A stretch of DNA of 23,907 nucleotides. It comes from Hominenteromicrobium sp964531265 (GTDB taxonomy: Bacteria; Bacillota; Clostridia; Oscillospirales; Acutalibacteraceae). The notes below the pieces were generated by a model, which was not told the DNA's origin, made no database searches, and worked only from the letters and a program-made list of their open reading frames with translations. The number at the start of each line of letters is the position of its first letter. Position 1 is the first letter of the stretch. A program made the translations under genes and the position numbers. This document shows, in pieces, positions 23,081-23,907 of this stretch. Location: positions 1 through 23,907 of the forward strand of contig CAZHDW010000024.1 of the NCBI GenBank assembly GCA_964531265.1. The letters are read 5' to 3'.

Positions 23081-23449
23081 ATGTCGTGCTTATTACTGGT
23101 GGATGGCAGTGACCTGCTATTCCGGATGTTTTCTAGCATGCCGTCGCAAATCAAAAACAGGCAGGGGAGACCAACACACGGAGTATTGGGTTTTGTTGGA
23201 GCGCTTCTCAAAATAATAGGGATGACCAAGCCAACGCATATTGTTGTACTTTTTGATGGTGAGCATGAAAACACACGTATCACTCTCAACGATGCCTACA
23301 AAGCAAACCGAGTGGACTATAGCAGTGTACCGGAAGAGGACAATCCATTCTCACAGCTGACGGATATTTACCGGGCGCTCGATTTTCTCGGTACGCGACT
23401 ATCTGCTTCGCGACTGTTGGTTTTGCAACTATGTGACTGTGCGAGGTAA
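23081..23449 (+). pseudogene. 5'-3' exonuclease (DNA polymerase I N-domain type), truncated
   Basis: The first 104 or so residues from ATG 23081 match the start of a FEN-type 5'-3' exonuclease as found in PolA or as a stand-alone protein: LLLVDGSDLLFRMF with the first metal-binding aspartate, VVLFDGEHENTR, then LNDAYKANR and the IYRALDFLG helix. GAAAGG and GGGG lie upstream of the start. After LDFLG (about 23392) the family expects the acidic EADD metal cluster, but the frame continues with 19 unrelated residues (TRLSASRLL...) and stops at 23447-23449. The break coincides with a repeat-rich segment. The encoded fragment lacks most metal ligands and would be inactive. The missing 3' part is not found in the remaining 450 bases. 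Confidence 0.8.
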
Positions 23450-23504
23450 TCGCGCGACTATGAATTTGAACGACTATCACAACTATGCACTATCACGCAA
23501 CTAT
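23398..23504 (+). repeat. Cluster of seven degenerate RACTAT repeats
   Basis: Seven ACTAT cores occur in about 107 bases at spacings of 30, 29, 16, 9, 7 and 11 bases, usually preceded by GCG, GCA or ACG and followed by G or C. Two near-copies (CGACTGT at 23411, TGACTGT at 23434) add to the array. The irregular spacing rules out a simple tandem repeat and CRISPR. Confidence 0.7.
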
Positions 23505-23701
23505 GAAAACAATCAAGTGATTATAAAAAGAATGTGAAAGCGGTGAGATAAAGAAGTTGCACATGCTGCGAGCCGAAGAACACGCGCAATGTGCCGGATA
23601 GATCGGAGAGCCGCAGCACTCTGGAAAGTAGCTGAATGCGCCGCTTCCGTGTGATTTTGTGTTTGCAAGCGCATAAAAGCGGCGGCAATACATCAAAAGT
23701 G

Positions 23702-23781
23702 GCTCGAATTTGCGTTGTTAGCGTTGTTTGTACATTTGGAATATAGTTGCAATACAGCGCGTTTAAGTGCTCGAATTTGCG
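23702..23781 (+). repeat. 13-bp direct repeat pair
   Basis: GCTCGAATTTGCG occurs exactly at 23702-23714 and 23769-23781, 67 bases apart, inside the non-coding segment. Both copies are followed by a T-rich or AT-rich spacer. Function unknown. Confidence 0.75.
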
Positions 23782-23829
23782 CTATAACAGTCATCTGAAA
23801 AAAGCAATAAAGGGGGTATCTGCAAACGC

Positions 23830-23861
23830 AAAAAAAGCCCCGGACATTAAGTCCAGGGCTT
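23830..23861 (-). terminator. Rho-independent terminator for a minus-strand gene beyond the window
   Basis: GCCC and GGAC (23837-23840, 23842-23845) pair with GTCC and GGGC (23851-23854, 23856-23859) around loop ATTAA, with one C/A mismatch. Read on the minus strand, seven T residues follow (23836-23830). This implies a minus-strand gene entering from the right edge; a frame ending with TGA at 23869-23867 (last residues VIWELIKKY) could be its 3' end, but 12 codons are too few to identify. Confidence 0.7.
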
Positions 23862-23907
23862 GAAGATCAATATTTTTTTATGAGTTCCCAAATCACTAAA
23901 AGCGGAA

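Larger units (their letters stand above)
23393..23907. mobile_element. Repeat-rich non-coding segment interrupting the exonuclease gene; probable mobile-element end
   Basis: From 23393 to the window end no convincing gene is present. Seven copies of ACTAT, mostly in the context RACTATS, fall within 23398-23504 (starts 23398, 23428, 23457, 23473, 23482, 23489, 23500), with ATAGTTGC in the opposite sense at 23743-23750. A 13-bp direct repeat GCTCGAATTTGCG occurs at 23702 and 23769. An 8-bp perfect stem, CGCCGCTT (23639-23646) with AAGCGGCG (23677-23684), and GCACAT/ATGTGC arms near 23560-23593 suggest structure. Clustered short repeats at a gene break resemble the multiple transposase-binding sites at ends of IS21- or Tn7/Mu-type elements. 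No transposase or recombinase is visible, so the class is unknown. Confidence 0.45.

Noticed and set aside
23440..23460. GTGCGAGG as the 5' end of a group II intron
   Set aside because: Only the GTGCG start fits. No domain V hairpin or reverse transcriptase follows, and the exonuclease frame has already broken about 45 bases earlier.
23398..23504. CRISPR array
   Set aside because: Repeat cores are five to eight bases, degenerate and irregularly spaced, with no spacers of constant length and no cas genes.
23460..23537. A 25-codon open frame (MNLNDYHNYALSR...) in the repeat array
   Set aside because: Its composition just reflects the ACTAT repeats, and it has no properly spaced ribosome binding site.

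Overview
The window looks like a chromosomal segment of an anaerobic, probably endospore-forming Firmicute of the class Clostridia; an Oscillospirales-like gut bacterium is my best guess from protein style. The reasons are a formate-tetrahydrofolate ligase, the spore maturation pair SpmA/SpmB, a type III pantothenate kinase, a ~700-residue type III glutamine synthetase, strong AGGAGG-type ribosome binding sites with several TTG/GTG starts, and sigma-A-type promoters. The lineage is inferred from gene content, not proven.

Layout. (1) 1-4140, plus strand: fhs, tsaE, tsaB, rpiB and upp form a housekeeping operon of one-carbon metabolism, t6A tRNA modification and nucleotide/pentose metabolism. 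It has a promoter at 31-59 and ends in a hairpin at 4095-4139. (2) 4152-7805, minus strand: an operon of M20 dipeptidase (PepV-like), HD phosphohydrolase and cytoplasmic GH20 hexosaminidase. (3) 7898-9842, plus: spmA-spmB, then coaX with its own extended -10 promoter overlapped by a perfect inverted repeat. (4) 9920-13007, plus: a FruK-like kinase, an AEC permease overlapping it, and a PepT-like M20 peptidase. (5) 13026-14727, plus: a small accessory cluster of a stand-alone C39-like cysteine protease fold, a GNAT acetyltransferase and a frameshifted, 3'-truncated nucleotidyltransferase. (6) 14744-17365, minus: a DtxR/MntR-type metalloregulator and glutamine synthetase III, each with a clear promoter and terminator. 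(7) 17635-22974, plus: carA and a carB-dapF fusion, divergent from glnN. (8) 23081-23907: the start of a 5'-3' exonuclease (PolA N-domain type) gene that breaks off where a repeat-rich, non-coding, probably mobile segment begins.

The most unusual locus is carA/carB. The CarA glutaminase domain has lost all three catalytic triad residues (Cys to Gly, His to Ile, Glu to Asp) and the substrate-binding Gln is Glu, while the fold-defining motifs and the small-subunit N-domain look intact. CarB is full length and runs in frame, without a stop, into a complete diaminopimelate epimerase with both catalytic cysteines. Together with divergent glutamine synthetase III, this suggests an ammonia-using carbamoyl-phosphate synthetase, analogous to vertebrate CPS I, covalently coupled to a lysine/peptidoglycan biosynthesis enzyme. 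That interpretation is inference; the residue changes and the open reading frame are seen directly.
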